Shown here in pieces: positions 7,821-17,201 of a stretch of 64,000 nucleotides of DNA (its first letter is position 1; every line of letters starts with the position of its first letter). Origin of the DNA: Sulfitobacter mediterraneus (GTDB lineage Bacteria > Pseudomonadota > Alphaproteobacteria > Rhodobacterales > Rhodobacteraceae); contig NZ_CP069004.1 of NCBI RefSeq assembly GCF_016801775.1, positions 806,001-870,000 on the forward strand. The letters are read 5' to 3'. The notes below the pieces were generated by a model. The model was not told the origin of the DNA. It worked only from the letters and a program-made list of their open reading frames with translations, and ran no database searches. Position numbers and translations under genes: made by a program.

Positions 7821-8051
7821 TTACAGCTTCCAGAACACGCGGGAGGCCTCGCTCAAAGCCTGGTCCGGTGTCAGTCCCACATCGCGCAGCTGCCACGGTT
7901 CAAGCTGTTTGAGCGCTTGTCGTGTGCGATAGCGAGTGGCCCAATCCGTCACGCAGACCGCAAATTTCACCGCCAGAATTGCGACAATCGGCATGCCGCG
8001 CTGGTTCAGGTGCTTCATCACTTCGTGAGTGTGGGTCAATGCGTGTGCCAT
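7821..8051 (-). CDS. DUF1127 small arginine-rich-type protein
   Basis: The protein has 76 residues, with a hydrophobic middle (MPIVAILAVKFAVCVTDWA) and the C-terminal DUF1127 helix-turn-helix-like motif RQALKQLEPWQLRDVGLTPDQA. Small DUF1127 proteins in alphaproteobacteria have been linked to phosphate, carbon and RNA metabolism; a role here is not deducible. The ATG at 8051 follows GAAGGAGA. The gene is divergent from a MocR regulator, and the operators between them make it the likely target of that regulator. Confidence 0.85.
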   Translation of the reverse strand: MAHALTHTHEVMKHLNQRGMPIVAILAVKFAVCVTDWATRYRTRQALKQLEPWQLRDVGLTPDQALSEASRVFWKL

Positions 8052-8068
8052 GGGAATCTCCTTCAAAA

Positions 8069-8246
8069 ATTGTATTGACACAATGCAGCCAATTGCTACA
8101 ATTGATGTGATACAAATAATGATACAAAGCTGCCAGAGGTTTATTGTAATGGGTACAATTTGGTCTCCCGAGGTGCTGCAAGGCCCCGGGCCTAAGTACA
8201 AAGCAGTCGTGGATGCCATTCGGGCGCAAATTGTATCAGGTACAAT
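8069..8246. promoter_or_regulatory. Operator array for the MocR regulator (ATTGTA/TACAAT repeats)
   Basis: Two identical-design palindromes, ATTGTA-N5-TACAAT, lie at 8143-8159 and 8230-8246. The first contains the ATG start of the regulator; the second is inside its coding sequence, 87 bases further on. An imperfect version, ATTGT-N6-ACAAT, is at 8069-8084, and a direct repeat TGATACAAA occurs at 8108-8116 and 8120-8128. The density around a divergent promoter points to autoregulation plus control of the DUF1127 gene. Binding is inferred from symmetry and placement. Confidence 0.7.
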
Positions 8247-9561
8247 GCCGGAGGGGACCAAACTGCCCCCGGTGCGGGATCTGGCCTGGCAGCTCAAGAT
8301 CACCCCGGGCACAGTGGCGCGGGCCTATACGATCCTGACTGATGACGGCACATTGCGGGCCGAGGTGGGCCGCGGGACGTTTGTCGCAGCCCCCCGTCAG
8401 GGGGAAGCGCCGCTCGGGCCGATCGAAGTGGACGTGGTGCGCCACAACACCCCTGACACAAGCGGATATGTGAACCTGTATTCGCCGCATTTGCCAACCG
8501 TGGGGCAGGCAGGATTGATCCGAAAACTGATGGGAGAAATTGCCGCTGACCCGCCATCGGGCGTGATGCATTACCCAACCCGTAACAGTTCCGAACCGGC
8601 CCGCGCGGCGATGGCGGAGTGGCTTAAGGGCACGCCTATCGGGCCGGTGGATGCCCGCGATGTGGTGCTGTCCCATGGCGGGCAAAGCGCCATCATGCTG
8701 ATTTTGCAGACCATTCTGCGCGGTCGCCGTCCAGTCGTCTTTATCGAGGAACTCGCCTATCCGGGCTTCCGGCGCACCGCGGAGCTGTTGCGGGCCGAGG
8801 TCGTGCCAATCGCCATGGACAAAGACGGGGTGATCCCCGAAGCCCTTGCAGCCGCTGCAACACGCCATCCGGAGGGGCAGGTGTTTTGCACATCACCCGA
8901 AGTGCACAGCCCAACCTGCAGCTTTACCCCGATGTCGCGCAGGCGCGCGCTGGTGGAGGTGTGCCGGGCCCATGATTTGCAGATCATGGAAGATGACTGT
9001 TATCGCATGGGCCGGGCCGAGGGGGCAGGGTATCGGCAATTGGCGCCTGAGCGCGGCTGGTATCTCAGCTCGCTGTCCAAATCCATCACACCGGCGCTGA
9101 GGGTGGGCTGTGCGGTTGCGCCGCGCGGCATGGAAAACGCGCTGCACCGGACGGCAGAGCACAGCTATTTTGGCCTGGCGACGCCAATTACCGATCTGGT
9201 GGCCAAATTATTGGTACATCCTGCATTGCCGCCCATTACCGACGCGGTTTTGAAGGTTTTGGGCCATTATGTGCAGACCGCCGTGAATGTTCTGGGCGGT
9301 TATGATCTGCAATGGCGCGAAGATGTACCATTTTTATGGCTGGCCCTGCCGCAGGGCTGGCGCGCAACGGCCTTTTGCCAGGCGGCAGAGAAACAGGGGG
9401 TGCAGATCAGGGCGGCAGAGGAATTTGCCTGCCGAGACGCCCACAGCCCCCATGCCGTACGGATTTCAATCAATGCAGGCATTGATCTTGAAACATTCGA
9501 GGCGGCAATGGTGCGCCTGGTCGGGCTGCTTGACAATCCGCCGGAGCAAATTGGCGTCTGA
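8149..9561 (+). CDS. MocR-family GntR regulator with aminotransferase-like domain
   Basis: The N terminus (about residues 10-75) is a GntR winged helix with PEGTKLPPVRDLAWQLKITPGTVARAY. The rest is a fold-type I aminotransferase domain with the PLP lysine at Lys311 in SSLSKSITPALRVG. MocR proteins sense PLP or an amino compound and activate or repress a neighbouring gene. The ATG at 8149 gives 470 residues, normal for the family; the frame continues upstream through the divergent promoter but that part does not look coding. Palindromes overlap its start codon, consistent with autoregulation. Confidence 0.9.
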   Translation: MGTIWSPEVLQGPGPKYKAVVDAIRAQIVSGTMPEGTKLPPVRDLAWQLKITPGTVARAYTILTDDGTLRAEVGRGTFVAAPRQGEAPLGPIEVDVVRHNTPDTSGYVNLYSPHLPTVGQAGLIRKLMGEIAADPPSGVMHYPTRNSSEPARAAMAEWLKGTPIGPVDARDVVLSHGGQSAIMLILQTILRGRRPVVFIEELAYPGFRRTAELLRAEVVPIAMDKDGVIPEALAAAATRHPEGQVFCTSPEVHSPTCSFTPMSRRRALVEVCRAHDLQIMEDDCYRMGRAEGAGYRQLAPERGWYLSSLSKSITPALRVGCAVAPRGMENALHRTAEHSYFGLATPITDLVAKLLVHPALPPITDAVLKVLGHYVQTAVNVLGGYDLQWREDVPFLWLALPQGWRATAFCQAAEKQGVQIRAAEEFACRDAHSPHAVRISINAGIDLETFEAAMVRLVGLLDNPPEQIGV

Positions 9562-9629
9562 GATTGGGGTAATATAATACCTAATTAGCAAGCCATTGTT
9601 TTTGAACAAATATATATGACTTGCACCGC

Positions 9630-9657
9630 TTGACGTGCCATTGGGGATGTTTATAAC
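9630..9657 (+). promoter_or_regulatory. Sigma70-type promoter of rplM-rpsI
   Basis: TTGACG (9630-9635) and TATAAC (9652-9657) are separated by 16 bases, close to the housekeeping consensus. The ATG of rplM follows after a leader of roughly 60 bases. The upstream stretch 9562-9629 is AT-rich, as expected for a strong ribosomal-protein promoter. Confidence 0.7.
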
Positions 9658-9722
9658 CCGCCCATCACTGACAGGTGTCGTGCATTTGCGCGGGGCCGAT
9701 CACCACCAAACGGGAATTTCCG

Positions 9723-10184
9723 ATGAAAACCTTCTCTGCAACACCGGCAGACATCGACAAGAAATGGATCATCATCGACGCTGAAGGCGTTGTTTTGGGC
9801 CGTCTTGCTTCGATCGTTGCCATGCGCCTGCGCGGCAAGCACAAGCCTTCTTACACGCCTCACATGGATTGTGGTGACAATGTCATCATCATCAATGCTG
9901 AAAAGATCCAGATGACTGGCAAGAAGCGCGAAGAAAAGTTCTATTGGCACACCGGTCACCCCGGCGGCATCAAGGAGCGGACCAAGGAACAGATCCTTGA
10001 AGGCGCGCACCCAGAGCGTGTTCTGACCCTCGCGGTCAAGCGTATGCTGCCTGGCAACCGTCTGAGCCGTCAGATCATGACCAACCTGCGCGTCTATGCC
10101 GGTTCTGAACATCCACACGAGGCGCAAAGCCCCGAAGTTCTGGACGTGAAGTCCATGAACAGCAAAAACACGCGGAGTGCATGA
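9723..10184 (+). CDS. rplM: 50S ribosomal protein L13
   Basis: L13 is an early-assembly protein of the large ribosomal subunit. Typical sequences are [18 protein letters not shown], the central [15 protein letters not shown], and [20 protein letters not shown]. The length is 153 residues. The gene is first in the conserved rplM-rpsI operon. Its codon use is visibly more biased toward common codons than that of its neighbours, as expected for a highly expressed gene. Confidence 0.98.
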   Translation: MKTFSATPADIDKKWIIIDAEGVVLGRLASIVAMRLRGKHKPSYTPHMDCGDNVIIINAEKIQMTGKKREEKFYWHTGHPGGIKERTKEQILEGAHPERVLTLAVKRMLPGNRLSRQIMTNLRVYAGSEHPHEAQSPEVLDVKSMNSKNTRSA

Positions 10185-10675
10185 GCATGGCTGACGAAAT
10201 CAACACACTCGAAGATCTCGCACAGGTTGCCGGTATCGAAGCGGCGCCAGAAGTTGAGATGACCCCACGTGAGCCCGTCCGCGATGAGCTGGGCCGGTCA
10301 TATGCCACTGGCAAACGTAAAGACGCGGTTGCCCGCGTTTGGATCAAGCCTGGCTCCGGCAAGGTCATGGTGAACGGCAAAGAGCAGAACACATATTTTG
10401 CACGTCCCGTTTTGCAGATGATCCTGGCGCAGCCGTTTGGCATCACCAACACCGAAGGTCAGTTTGACGTTTATGCCACCGTGAAAGGTGGCGGTCTGTC
10501 TGGTCAGGCCGGTGCGGTCAAGCACGGGATTTCCAAAGCGCTGCAGCTTTATGATCCCTCCCTGCGCGGCGCATTGAAAGCGGCAGGCTTCCTGACCCGC
10601 GACAGCCGAGTGGTTGAGCGTAAGAAATACGGTAAAGCCAAAGCGCGTAAGAGCTTCCAGTTCTCCAAGCGTTAA
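10181..10675 (+). CDS. rpsI: 30S ribosomal protein S9
   Basis: S9 reaches the P site of the small subunit with its C-terminal tail. The family signatures [36 protein letters not shown] and the basic tail [11 protein letters not shown] are present. The start overlaps the rplM stop in ATGA (an alternative ATG lies six bases later). The N-terminal extension of about 40 acidic residues before the core is common in alphaproteobacteria. Length is 164 residues. Confidence 0.98.
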   Translation: MSMADEINTLEDLAQVAGIEAAPEVEMTPREPVRDELGRSYATGKRKDAVARVWIKPGSGKVMVNGKEQNTYFARPVLQMILAQPFGITNTEGQFDVYATVKGGGLSGQAGAVKHGISKALQLYDPSLRGALKAAGFLTRDSRVVERKKYGKAKARKSFQFSKR

Positions 10676-10705
10676 GTTTATCGGAACGATGTTGGGAAAG
10701 GCCGT

Positions 10706-10726
10706 GCCGCAGGGTGCGGCCTTTTT
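10706..10726 (+). terminator. Rho-independent terminator of rplM-rpsI
   Basis: GCCGCA (10706-10711) pairs perfectly with TGCGGC (10715-10720) around GGG. An outer GGCC/GGCC pairing is also possible, and a run of five T residues follows at 10722-10726. It lies 30 bases past the rpsI stop. Confidence 0.85.
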
Positions 10727-10756
10727 CATTTTTCCCGGCGCATTTGCGCCGCGACC

Positions 10757-10816
10757 CACCGGGGGAGGCCAGCCTCCCCCGGACCCCCACCGGAGTATTT
10801 TGAGCCAAAAAGGGGA
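10757..10816 (+). repeat. Interspersed hairpin repeat, copy 1
   Basis: A perfect hairpin with 11-base arms (10759-10769 and 10772-10782, loop CA) is followed by CGGAGTATTTT and GAGCCAAAAAGGGG. The same two-part design recurs at 19711, 39519 and 44914. This copy lies between rpsI and the monooxygenase gene, after the rpsI terminator. I recall this kind of G/C hairpin plus TATTTT..CCAAAAAG tail as frequent between genes in Rhodobacteraceae. Confidence 0.8.
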
Positions 10817-10873
10817 GCGGCGGTTTCACCTGTCCGCCATGGTGCTTAGATTGAGGCAAAGCAGGAGCATGTG

Positions 10874-11854
10874 ATGGAATATTCGGTTTTGGATTTAGCA
10901 CCGGTGCCGGAAGGAACGGATGCCGTTCAGGCGATGAAGAACACAGGCGATTTGGCGCAACGGGCCGAGGCATTGGGCTATCACCGCTATTGGATGGCGG
11001 AGCATCACAACATGCCCGGGATTGCCTCAGCCGCGACTGCGGTTCTGATCGGTCATGTGGCGGGGCAAACCAAGCACATTAGGGTGGGGGCCGGTGGGAT
11101 CATGTTGCCCAATCACGCGCCTTTGACGGTGGCGGAGCAATTTGGCACCCTGGCCAGTCTTTACGGGGACCGGATTGATCTGGGACTGGGCCGGGCGCCG
11201 GGCGGCGATCCGGCGGTCTATCATGCGTTGCGGCGTGTGGGCAGCGACGATTTTGCCGGAGATGTGACGGAGTTGATCGGCTACCTTGGCGATCCGCGCC
11301 CCGATGCGCCAGTGCGGGCCTTGCCCGGTGAAGGCACCCATGTACCGGTCTGGATCCTTGGGTCTTCGCTTTACGGGGCGCAATTGGCGGCGCAGATGGG
11401 GTTGCCTTACGCCTTTGCCTCGCATTTCGCACCTGATGCGCTGGATCAGGCAGCGGAGATCTACCGTCGGTATTTCAAGCCATCGGTACACTTGGACGCG
11501 CCAAGATTCATGTTGGCGATCAATGTGTTCGGGGCGGATAGCGATGCGGAAGGGGCTTATCTTCGCAGCACCATGCAGCAGGCTTTTGCGCGGCTGCGCA
11601 CAGGGCAGAGGGGCAAGTTGCCGCGTCCGGTTGAAGATGTTGACGCGGTGATCGGGGCGGGTATGCGCCGGGCCGTGGATCAGGCCTTGCGGGTGTCGGC
11701 GGTTGGATCTGCTGATACGATCAAGCGGCAATTGGCGGAGTGGATCGAACGCTATGCGCCGGACGAAGTGATCCTGACCGGGCAGATCCATGATCACGCC
11801 GCGCGGGTGAAAAGCTTTGCCATGGCGGCGGAGGCGCTGGACAGTCTGGCCTAG
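10874..11854 (+). CDS. LLM-class flavin-dependent monooxygenase (luciferase-like)
   Basis: This 326-residue protein belongs to the bacterial luciferase superfamily. Visible signatures are [39 protein letters not shown] and [17 protein letters not shown], typical of the YhbW-like subgroup. It should use FMN and be a single TIM-barrel domain; the substrate is unknown. The ATG at 10874 is chosen over a GTG three bases earlier because the AGGAG site is then six bases away. It converges on a tetR gene, and the four bases CTAG hold the stop codons of both. Confidence 0.9.
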   Translation: MEYSVLDLAPVPEGTDAVQAMKNTGDLAQRAEALGYHRYWMAEHHNMPGIASAATAVLIGHVAGQTKHIRVGAGGIMLPNHAPLTVAEQFGTLASLYGDRIDLGLGRAPGGDPAVYHALRRVGSDDFAGDVTELIGYLGDPRPDAPVRALPGEGTHVPVWILGSSLYGAQLAAQMGLPYAFASHFAPDALDQAAEIYRRYFKPSVHLDAPRFMLAINVFGADSDAEGAYLRSTMQQAFARLRTGQRGKLPRPVEDVDAVIGAGMRRAVDQALRVSAVGSADTIKRQLAEWIERYAPDEVILTGQIHDHAARVKSFAMAAEALDSLA

Positions 11855-12468
11855 ATGTCGCCATCCACCAGTCCGAGGCCGCGCAGGTAGATGCCGATCC
11901 CGGTTTCCAAAAGATCATCGGGTGGAAACGGTGAGGCGCGGCCCGGTGAATTTCGGGCAAACAATTCGACCACGCCGTGGCTCATCGCCCAGATATGGGC
12001 AGAAAACATCGTGGCAGGCGGGCGTTTGTCCGCTGGGATGTGCTGGCTGAGATCTTCGGCGGCCTTTTCCAGCACAGCGTTGGCGCGGTTGGCGGCACTG
12101 GCCAGTTCGGGCGTGCGGTTCACCGATATGCCGCTTTCGAACATGGCGATGTAATGGCCCGGATGCTTGCGGGCAAAAGCCAGATAGGCCCGGCCCGTGG
12201 CCTCAAACGCCTTGAGCGCCGAAGGTTGCCCGGACTGATAGGCAAAATCCATCAAATCGGCAAAGATTTCATACCCTTGGCGTGCAGCTTCGGCGATCAG
12301 ATCTTCGCGCCCGTCGAAATGCCGATAGACCGCCGCAGGGGTCACGCCGGCCTGTTTGGCGGCCTCTGACAGGGTGAATCCCATAGGTCCGCGCAGCTCA
12401 ATCAGCTTGAGCGCGGCGTCTATCAGAGCCTGACGCAGATTGCCGTGATGATAGCCCTTTTTAGGCAT
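11851..12468 (-). CDS. TetR/AcrR-family transcriptional regulator
   Basis: The N-terminal helix-turn-helix is clear: [28 protein letters not shown] at about residues 31-58. The C-terminal helical domain ([13 protein letters not shown]) is of the TetR_C type found in YhgD/AcrR-like proteins. The length of 205 residues is normal. The start at 12468 overlaps the last eight bases of the upstream ppk2 gene, so the two are in one transcript. The ligand and target genes are unknown. Confidence 0.9.
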   Translation of the reverse strand: MPKKGYHHGNLRQALIDAALKLIELRGPMGFTLSEAAKQAGVTPAAVYRHFDGREDLIAEAARQGYEIFADLMDFAYQSGQPSALKAFEATGRAYLAFARKHPGHYIAMFESGISVNRTPELASAANRANAVLEKAAEDLSQHIPADKRPPATMFSAHIWAMSHGVVELFARNSPGRASPFPPDDLLETGIGIYLRGLGLVDGDI

Positions 12469-13330
12469 CCCAAAGGTCCGGACCGCCGCAGATCGCATCG
12501 TCGATCTTGCCGATGGCCTTGCTGTCCTTGCGGTCATACTCAAAGGCATGCAGCACGGTGCGAATTGCGTTCAACCGCGCCCGGCGTTTGTCATCAGAGC
12601 GCACGATGGTCCAGGGGGCGTTGTCGGTGTGGCTGCGGGCGAGGGTGTCTTCGATGGCACTGGTATAGTCGTCCCATTTCGCCAAACCTTTGACGTCAAT
12701 CATGCTGAGCTTCCATTGCTTCAGCGGGTCAGATTCGCGTGACAACATGCGGCGCAACTGTTCGCCGCGTCCAACGTTCAGCCAGAATTTGAACAGATGG
12801 ATTCCGTCGTCCACAAGCTGTGCTTCAAAGGGATTCACCTGCCGGAAAAAATGCGCGTTTTGCGCGGGGGTGCAAAAGCCGAAGACCGGTTCGACCACGC
12901 CGCGGTTGTACCAGGACCGGTCAAAGAACACCATTTCGCCAGTTGTGGGCAAATGTTTGATATAGCGCTGGAAATACCACTCACCCTGTTCGGTTTCGGT
13001 GGGTTTTGATAGCGCGATCACATGGGCTGAACGCGGGTTGAGATGCTGGCGAAAGCGGCCAATTGTGCCGCCCTTGCCAGCCGCATCGCGCCCTTCAAAG
13101 AGACAGGCGATGCGGGTGCCGCTGGACCTTGTCCAGGCTTGCAGTTTCACCAGCTCGATCTGTAACCGCTCCATCTGCCGGTCATAGACCTTGCGGGCCA
13201 TGCGTTCAGGGTGCGGATAGCTGGCGGTGATAATGTCGTCTTTGTCGGCGCGCCGGATCGCGTTGCGGATGGCCTCGGGCGCATCATTCTCGAAATAGGC
13301 GCTGATCGCGCCGTCAAAGGGCAGGTCCAT
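12461..13330 (-). CDS. ppk2: Polyphosphate kinase 2
   Basis: PPK2 enzymes transfer phosphate between polyphosphate and nucleotides. The Walker A motif [18 protein letters not shown], the lid region [15 protein letters not shown] and the Walker B motif [17 protein letters not shown] are all present, as is [17 protein letters not shown] near the C terminus. The 289-residue length fits a single-domain class I PPK2. Whether it prefers ADP or GDP cannot be read from sequence. It precedes and overlaps the tetR gene. Confidence 0.94.
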   Translation of the reverse strand: MDLPFDGAISAYFENDAPEAIRNAIRRADKDDIITASYPHPERMARKVYDRQMERLQIELVKLQAWTRSSGTRIACLFEGRDAAGKGGTIGRFRQHLNPRSAHVIALSKPTETEQGEWYFQRYIKHLPTTGEMVFFDRSWYNRGVVEPVFGFCTPAQNAHFFRQVNPFEAQLVDDGIHLFKFWLNVGRGEQLRRMLSRESDPLKQWKLSMIDVKGLAKWDDYTSAIEDTLARSHTDNAPWTIVRSDDKRRARLNAIRTVLHAFEYDRKDSKAIGKIDDAICGGPDLWDA

Positions 13331-13376
13331 GGGGCCTCCTGATCACTGTTGATCTTAATATGGGATGTTAACAGGC

Positions 13377-14402
13377 TTAACGCAAACCCGCAGAGGCTGC
13401 CGCGCGGTCAATTGCGGCGATCACGGCCTCCGGCTGTGTGTGTTGTGGCATATGCCCTTCGCCCGGCAGAATGGTCAGGTTGCCGTTTGGGACATCATTG
13501 ATCAGCACCTTGGCATGTACCACCGCGGGAACGATTGTATCGGCATCGCCATGGATGATCTCGATCGGCATGGTCAGCGTGTGATATTCTTTTCGCATTT
13601 CAACAACATGGGGGCGCAGCGACATGACCTGTTGGGCATTGGCGCGCAGGGTGCTGCGGCGCAGGCTGAGGTCCACGCCCAGATGGCTGGCATAGCCCGG
13701 TGGGGGCGATTGTGGTGCAAAAATGCTTTCGATGCTGCTGGCGATATAGGGTTCCGGCACAAAGGCCGTGATCAGGGGCACAGCCAATCCGCCTCCGATC
13801 GACGATCCGGTGACCTTGTAGGTCCAGCCCAGATCACCTGGCCAGGGTTCGGACACCGCCGAGACCAGCACCAGCGCAGCAGTTTCGTCCGGGCGTGAAA
13901 GCCCCCAGGCCAGAGCCACAGCGCCACCAAAGGAATGGCCCAATACAATGGGCTTGGTGACACCGATCTGATCTGCGGCGCCCTGCAACAGCGCGGCCTG
14001 TTCCTGCGGGCTTTCGGCGCGGGTGTTCCAGGCGCCTTTTGCGTCCGGCAAACGGCCAGTCCAACCCAGACCGGGGCGGTCAAAGAGAATCACGCGGTAT
14101 CTGTCCGACAGGCGGTCTGCAAAACCGAGGGTGAAATCACGCAGATTGCCGCTGGCCCCGTGGATCATTACCAGATCAGGGCCAGTGCCCATGATCTGGT
14201 AATGCACGGCTACGCCATTCACATCGGCAATCTGGCCGGTTGGCGGATGTGCAACCACAGCACGACGTTCCTGCACCCCAGCCCGCCACTGGGTCAGCGC
14301 TACGATCCCTGCGATCAGGATCAGGAGGAGGGCAATCTTACCGGCCAATTTGGTCCATATCGAAATGTGTCGTTTGATATATCTCGTTGATCCAATTGCC
14401 AT
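13377..14402 (-). CDS. Membrane-anchored alpha/beta hydrolase
   Basis: An N-terminal transmembrane helix ([18 protein letters not shown]) is followed by an alpha/beta hydrolase domain. The oxyanion region is [12 protein letters not shown], the nucleophile serine is in [12 protein letters not shown], the acid is in [11 protein letters not shown] and the histidine in PGEGHMPQH. The product is probably held at the membrane with its domain outside. The start is uncertain: ATG at 14402 (or 14417) gives a 65-base overlap with metA, while a TTG near 14349 would leave a 12-base overlap. None has a clear RBS. The substrate is unknown. Confidence 0.82.
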   Translation of the reverse strand: MAIGSTRYIKRHISIWTKLAGKIALLLILIAGIVALTQWRAGVQERRAVVAHPPTGQIADVNGVAVHYQIMGTGPDLVMIHGASGNLRDFTLGFADRLSDRYRVILFDRPGLGWTGRLPDAKGAWNTRAESPQEQAALLQGAADQIGVTKPIVLGHSFGGAVALAWGLSRPDETAALVLVSAVSEPWPGDLGWTYKVTGSSIGGGLAVPLITAFVPEPYIASSIESIFAPQSPPPGYASHLGVDLSLRRSTLRANAQQVMSLRPHVVEMRKEYHTLTMPIEIIHGDADTIVPAVVHAKVLINDVPNGNLTILPGEGHMPQHTQPEAVIAAIDRAAASAGLR

Positions 14403-15255
14403 ATAGGAGATGCGCATGGCTGCGCCAGCGGTTGGTGGGCATCACATTGGGATTATCTTGAGGGTAGTAATTGCATGGCACATTGATCGGCGTTCCGGCA
14501 GCCACATCGCGGTCATATTCCTGCTTCAGGGTGTCGCTGTCGTATTCAAAATGGTTGAATACATAAAGCGCACGGTGATCGGGGTCTTCGATCAGACAGG
14601 GGCCAACCTCGTCACTGACCAACAAGGTGTTGAGCGCCGGCACCGCATCAACCTCGTCCTGTTTGACCTCGGTCCAGCGGGACACAGGCACCACACATTC
14701 ATCGGAAAACCCGCGCAGATAGGGCGATGCGGGCGCCATGTTCTTGTGCCGGAAACAGCCAAAAGCCTTGTGCTCCAGCATATGCTTATTCACGCCATGG
14801 AAATGTTTGATCATCGCCATGCCGCCCCAGCAGACACCAAAGGTGGAATGCACATTGGTTTGGGTCCAGTTCATGACCCGCTCCAGCTCTTCCCAATAAG
14901 TGACCTCTTCAAAGGGCATATGTTCGATAGGGGCGCCGGTGATGATCAATCCGTCAAACTTTTCGTCGCCGACCTCTTCGAAGGGGCGGTAGAAGCTCTC
15001 CATATGTTCTGCGGCGGTGTTGCGGGTCCGGTGTTCGGACATGCGCAGCAGGCTAAATTCAATCTGCAGGGGGGTTGCACCGATCAGACGGGCAAACTGG
15101 TTCTCCGTCTGGATCTTTTTCGGCATCAGGTTGAGCAGCGCAATTTTCAGCGGGCGAATGTCCTGCCGCGCGGCCAGTTCCTCATCCAGCACCATAACAC
15201 CTTCGCGCGTCAGCACGTCATAGGCGGGCAGGGTGGCGGGGATCTTGATAGGCAT
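14338..15255 (-). CDS. metA: Homoserine O-acyltransferase MetA, acetyl-CoA type by residue 111
   Basis: MetA activates homoserine for methionine synthesis. The nucleophile Cys142 ([10 protein letters not shown]) and the His235/Glu237 pair (NHFEYD) occupy the canonical positions. Residue 111 is glutamate ([13 protein letters not shown]). In characterised MetA proteins Glu111 gives acetyl-CoA specificity and glycine gives succinyl-CoA specificity, so this is probably a homoserine O-acetyltransferase. The protein has 305 residues. It is downstream of a P-loop protein gene and overlaps the hydrolase gene at its 3' end. Confidence 0.95.
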   Translation of the reverse strand: MPIKIPATLPAYDVLTREGVMVLDEELAARQDIRPLKIALLNLMPKKIQTENQFARLIGATPLQIEFSLLRMSEHRTRNTAAEHMESFYRPFEEVGDEKFDGLIITGAPIEHMPFEEVTYWEELERVMNWTQTNVHSTFGVCWGGMAMIKHFHGVNKHMLEHKAFGCFRHKNMAPASPYLRGFSDECVVPVSRWTEVKQDEVDAVPALNTLLVSDEVGPCLIEDPDHRALYVFNHFEYDSDTLKQEYDRDVAAGTPINVPCNYYPQDNPNVMPTNRWRSHAHLLYGNWINEIYQTTHFDMDQIGR

Positions 15256-15289
15256 GGCTCAACTTCCGTAGGTCAGAGACGATTAGATA

Positions 15290-15322
15290 GACCGCCCAAG
15301 GCAGAGTGCCAAGGGGGCGGTC
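15290..15322 (-). other. Hairpin in the metA leader/intergenic region
   Basis: GACCGCCC (15290-15297) pairs with GGGCGGTC (15315-15322), and an inner GGCA/TGCC stem extends it. On the minus strand it sits 35 bases before the metA start and just after the stop of the upstream gene. No U tract follows, so it could be a weak terminator, an mRNA-stabilising hairpin or a leader element. It does not match a SAM riboswitch that I know. Confidence 0.4.
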
Positions 15323-15347
15323 GCGGGGCCGTGATCGGAGGCCAAGG

Positions 15348-16202
15348 CTAGGCCGGCAGGCGGCCCGCGATCAGGTCAACAAAATCATCCTGCATGCGCA
15401 GTTGCCCGATATCATCCGCCGTGATGGTCACACCCCAGTTTGACATCGCCTCATAGCGTGGCTGGCGGTGTGACAGAGCCTGTGCATAGGTCCAGCGGAT
15501 GAAGGCATCTGGATCAACGTCGCCTTCTACCATGTTGTTTTCTTTCAGATAACGCGCCCATGCCTCTGCCAGAAATTCCGGCTGATAGGCCATTGGTTTG
15601 GGCGCCCGGTCAAAGCGCCGGATCAATTCCTGAGTATGTGCCTCATCGCCCCTGATCCAGACCAGCAGACATTCCTCCGACAGTTTGGTCAGCAGCGGAT
15701 CGTTCGGATCTTCGGGATCGACCCATTCACAGATCGATCCGCCCGTGTCGCAGATAAAATGGTCATACCCGTAAAGTTCCTGCGCCCTGGCGGCGAAATG
15801 TGCGGTGTCTTCGAGGGCCGCAATCTCGGCCTGACGGAACGCTTCCTGGCGTTTGGCATAGTCGGCCATGGGCAGCCCGCCCTTGTCGGGATCACCGGGT
15901 TTGCCCAGCCATGTTGCAACCGGGCTGAGGTTTTCGAATGTGATGTTGGAGCCGATATAAATGCTGTCACTCAGCAGCAGATCGCGCAGAAAAGGCACTT
16001 TCATCGCTTCGGCTTTGGCGTTGTCGGCAATCAGCTCCCCCAGATAGCGGGTGCCGATACGGTAATCGATGGAATAGTGGAACCAATCTCCAGAGCCGCG
16101 CAGCAAGCCGGACAGATGGGTTTTGCCCAGACCGGACATGCCAAAGATAAGCACCTTTCGGTGGGGGGCATCACGCCATGCTTGGGCGGTGGGGTACAGC
16201 AT
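15348..16202 (-). CDS. P-loop NTPase of unknown function
   Basis: A Walker A motif is at the N terminus (VLIFGMSGLGKTHLSGLL), followed by HYSIDYRIGTRYL, which resembles the nucleoside/adenylate-kinase type. A Walker B-like strand is YDHFICDTGGSICEW. The protein has 284 residues, no signal peptide and no membrane segment. The overall pattern suggests a small-molecule kinase or ATPase, but I do not recognise a named family. It is co-directional with metA, 92 bases upstream of it. Confidence 0.75.
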   Translation of the reverse strand: MLYPTAQAWRDAPHRKVLIFGMSGLGKTHLSGLLRGSGDWFHYSIDYRIGTRYLGELIADNAKAEAMKVPFLRDLLLSDSIYIGSNITFENLSPVATWLGKPGDPDKGGLPMADYAKRQEAFRQAEIAALEDTAHFAARAQELYGYDHFICDTGGSICEWVDPEDPNDPLLTKLSEECLLVWIRGDEAHTQELIRRFDRAPKPMAYQPEFLAEAWARYLKENNMVEGDVDPDAFIRWTYAQALSHRQPRYEAMSNWGVTITADDIGQLRMQDDFVDLIAGRLPA

Positions 16203-16232
16203 AAATTCGGGTCCGTGGTTCAGTGTTTTTCT

Positions 16233-17156
16233 TTACCTAGCGGAGCCTTTTAAATAACGCCAGATGCGCCCGTCCAATACCAGCAAACCAATCGCCAAAA
16301 GGGCAAATCCGCCATAGGCCGCAGGGCGCAGGGATTCGCCCAGCAAAACCGCCCCAAGGACAATGGCGAAGGGCGGGATCAGCAGTGTCACCAGCATCAG
16401 ATTGCCGCTGCCCGCCATGGCAAGAACCCGGTAATACAGCAGATAGGCAAGTGCCGTCGCGATCAGGGCGTAATAGCCGATCGCCGCCATGGTGCGCGGC
16501 TCAAGCGCGAGGGTGATTGGCCCCTCAACGCACCACGCTACGGGCAGGATGATCAAGGTGCTGCCCGTGACCATGCCCGCCGCCGCCACCTGCGGCGGAT
16601 GCCCGGCAAGTCGTTTGCGGGCCCAAACACTGGCCAGCGCATAGGAGATCGTGCCGCCAATCACCGCCAGCTGCCCCAATGAGCGCAGATCAAAACTGCG
16701 CAGATTGTCCAGACCGATGGCCGTGGCCACACCGGCAAAGCCAAGACCGACGCCGATCACCTTGCGCAGGCTGAGCCGTTCATCGGCAAAAAACATTGCC
16801 GCCGCCAGAACCCCAAAGATCGCTGTGGCTGCATTCAGGATCGAGGTCAAACCGCTTTCGATGTGCAACTGCCCCCAGGCCATCAGGCCAAAGGGAATCA
16901 CATTGTTCAAAAGCCCCATCACCAGAAACGCACCCCAAACACGTGGATCACGGGGGATCTTCAGCCCCATCACGAGCACGGCCCCCCAAAGGGCCAATGC
17001 GGCCCAGCCTACACGGTGCGCAACTGATGTCAGCGGCCCAACTTCATCCAGCGCGATGCGGATAGAGACAAAGGACGCACCCCAGATGGCGGCCAGCAAA
17101 AGCATTTCCACCCATGCGCGGGAAGAGACTGTTTTTTGTTCACTCATGACCGTCAT
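16233..17156 (-). CDS. EamA/DMT-family transporter (first of two)
   Basis: About ten hydrophobic helices in two EamA repeats are visible, starting at EMLLLAAIWGASFVSIRIAL and ending with a short positively charged tail. The signature 'ESGLTSILNAATAIFGVLAA' marks the end of the first repeat. The length is 307 residues from ATG 17156; an ATG at 17147 is an alternative and neither has a clear RBS. DMT transporters export metabolites or amino acids; the substrate is not deducible. A second, only distantly similar DMT gene follows directly upstream. Confidence 0.87.
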   Translation of the reverse strand: MTVMSEQKTVSSRAWVEMLLLAAIWGASFVSIRIALDEVGPLTSVAHRVGWAALALWGAVLVMGLKIPRDPRVWGAFLVMGLLNNVIPFGLMAWGQLHIESGLTSILNAATAIFGVLAAAMFFADERLSLRKVIGVGLGFAGVATAIGLDNLRSFDLRSLGQLAVIGGTISYALASVWARKRLAGHPPQVAAAGMVTGSTLIILPVAWCVEGPITLALEPRTMAAIGYYALIATALAYLLYYRVLAMAGSGNLMLVTLLIPPFAIVLGAVLLGESLRPAAYGGFALLAIGLLVLDGRIWRYLKGSAR

Positions 17157-17201
17157 CTAGCCCGCGCGTTTTCCTGCCATCGACCCGAAACCTGCGCATT
17201 G

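Noticed and set aside
8029-8148. N-terminal extension of the MocR gene
   Set aside because: It crosses the divergent promoter and the DUF1127 start; the ATG at 8149 fits the family start.
15256-15347. SAM-II riboswitch upstream of metA
   Set aside because: The conserved SAM-II core (a hairpin with an A-rich pseudoknot strand near the start codon) is not visible; only a plain G/C hairpin is present.
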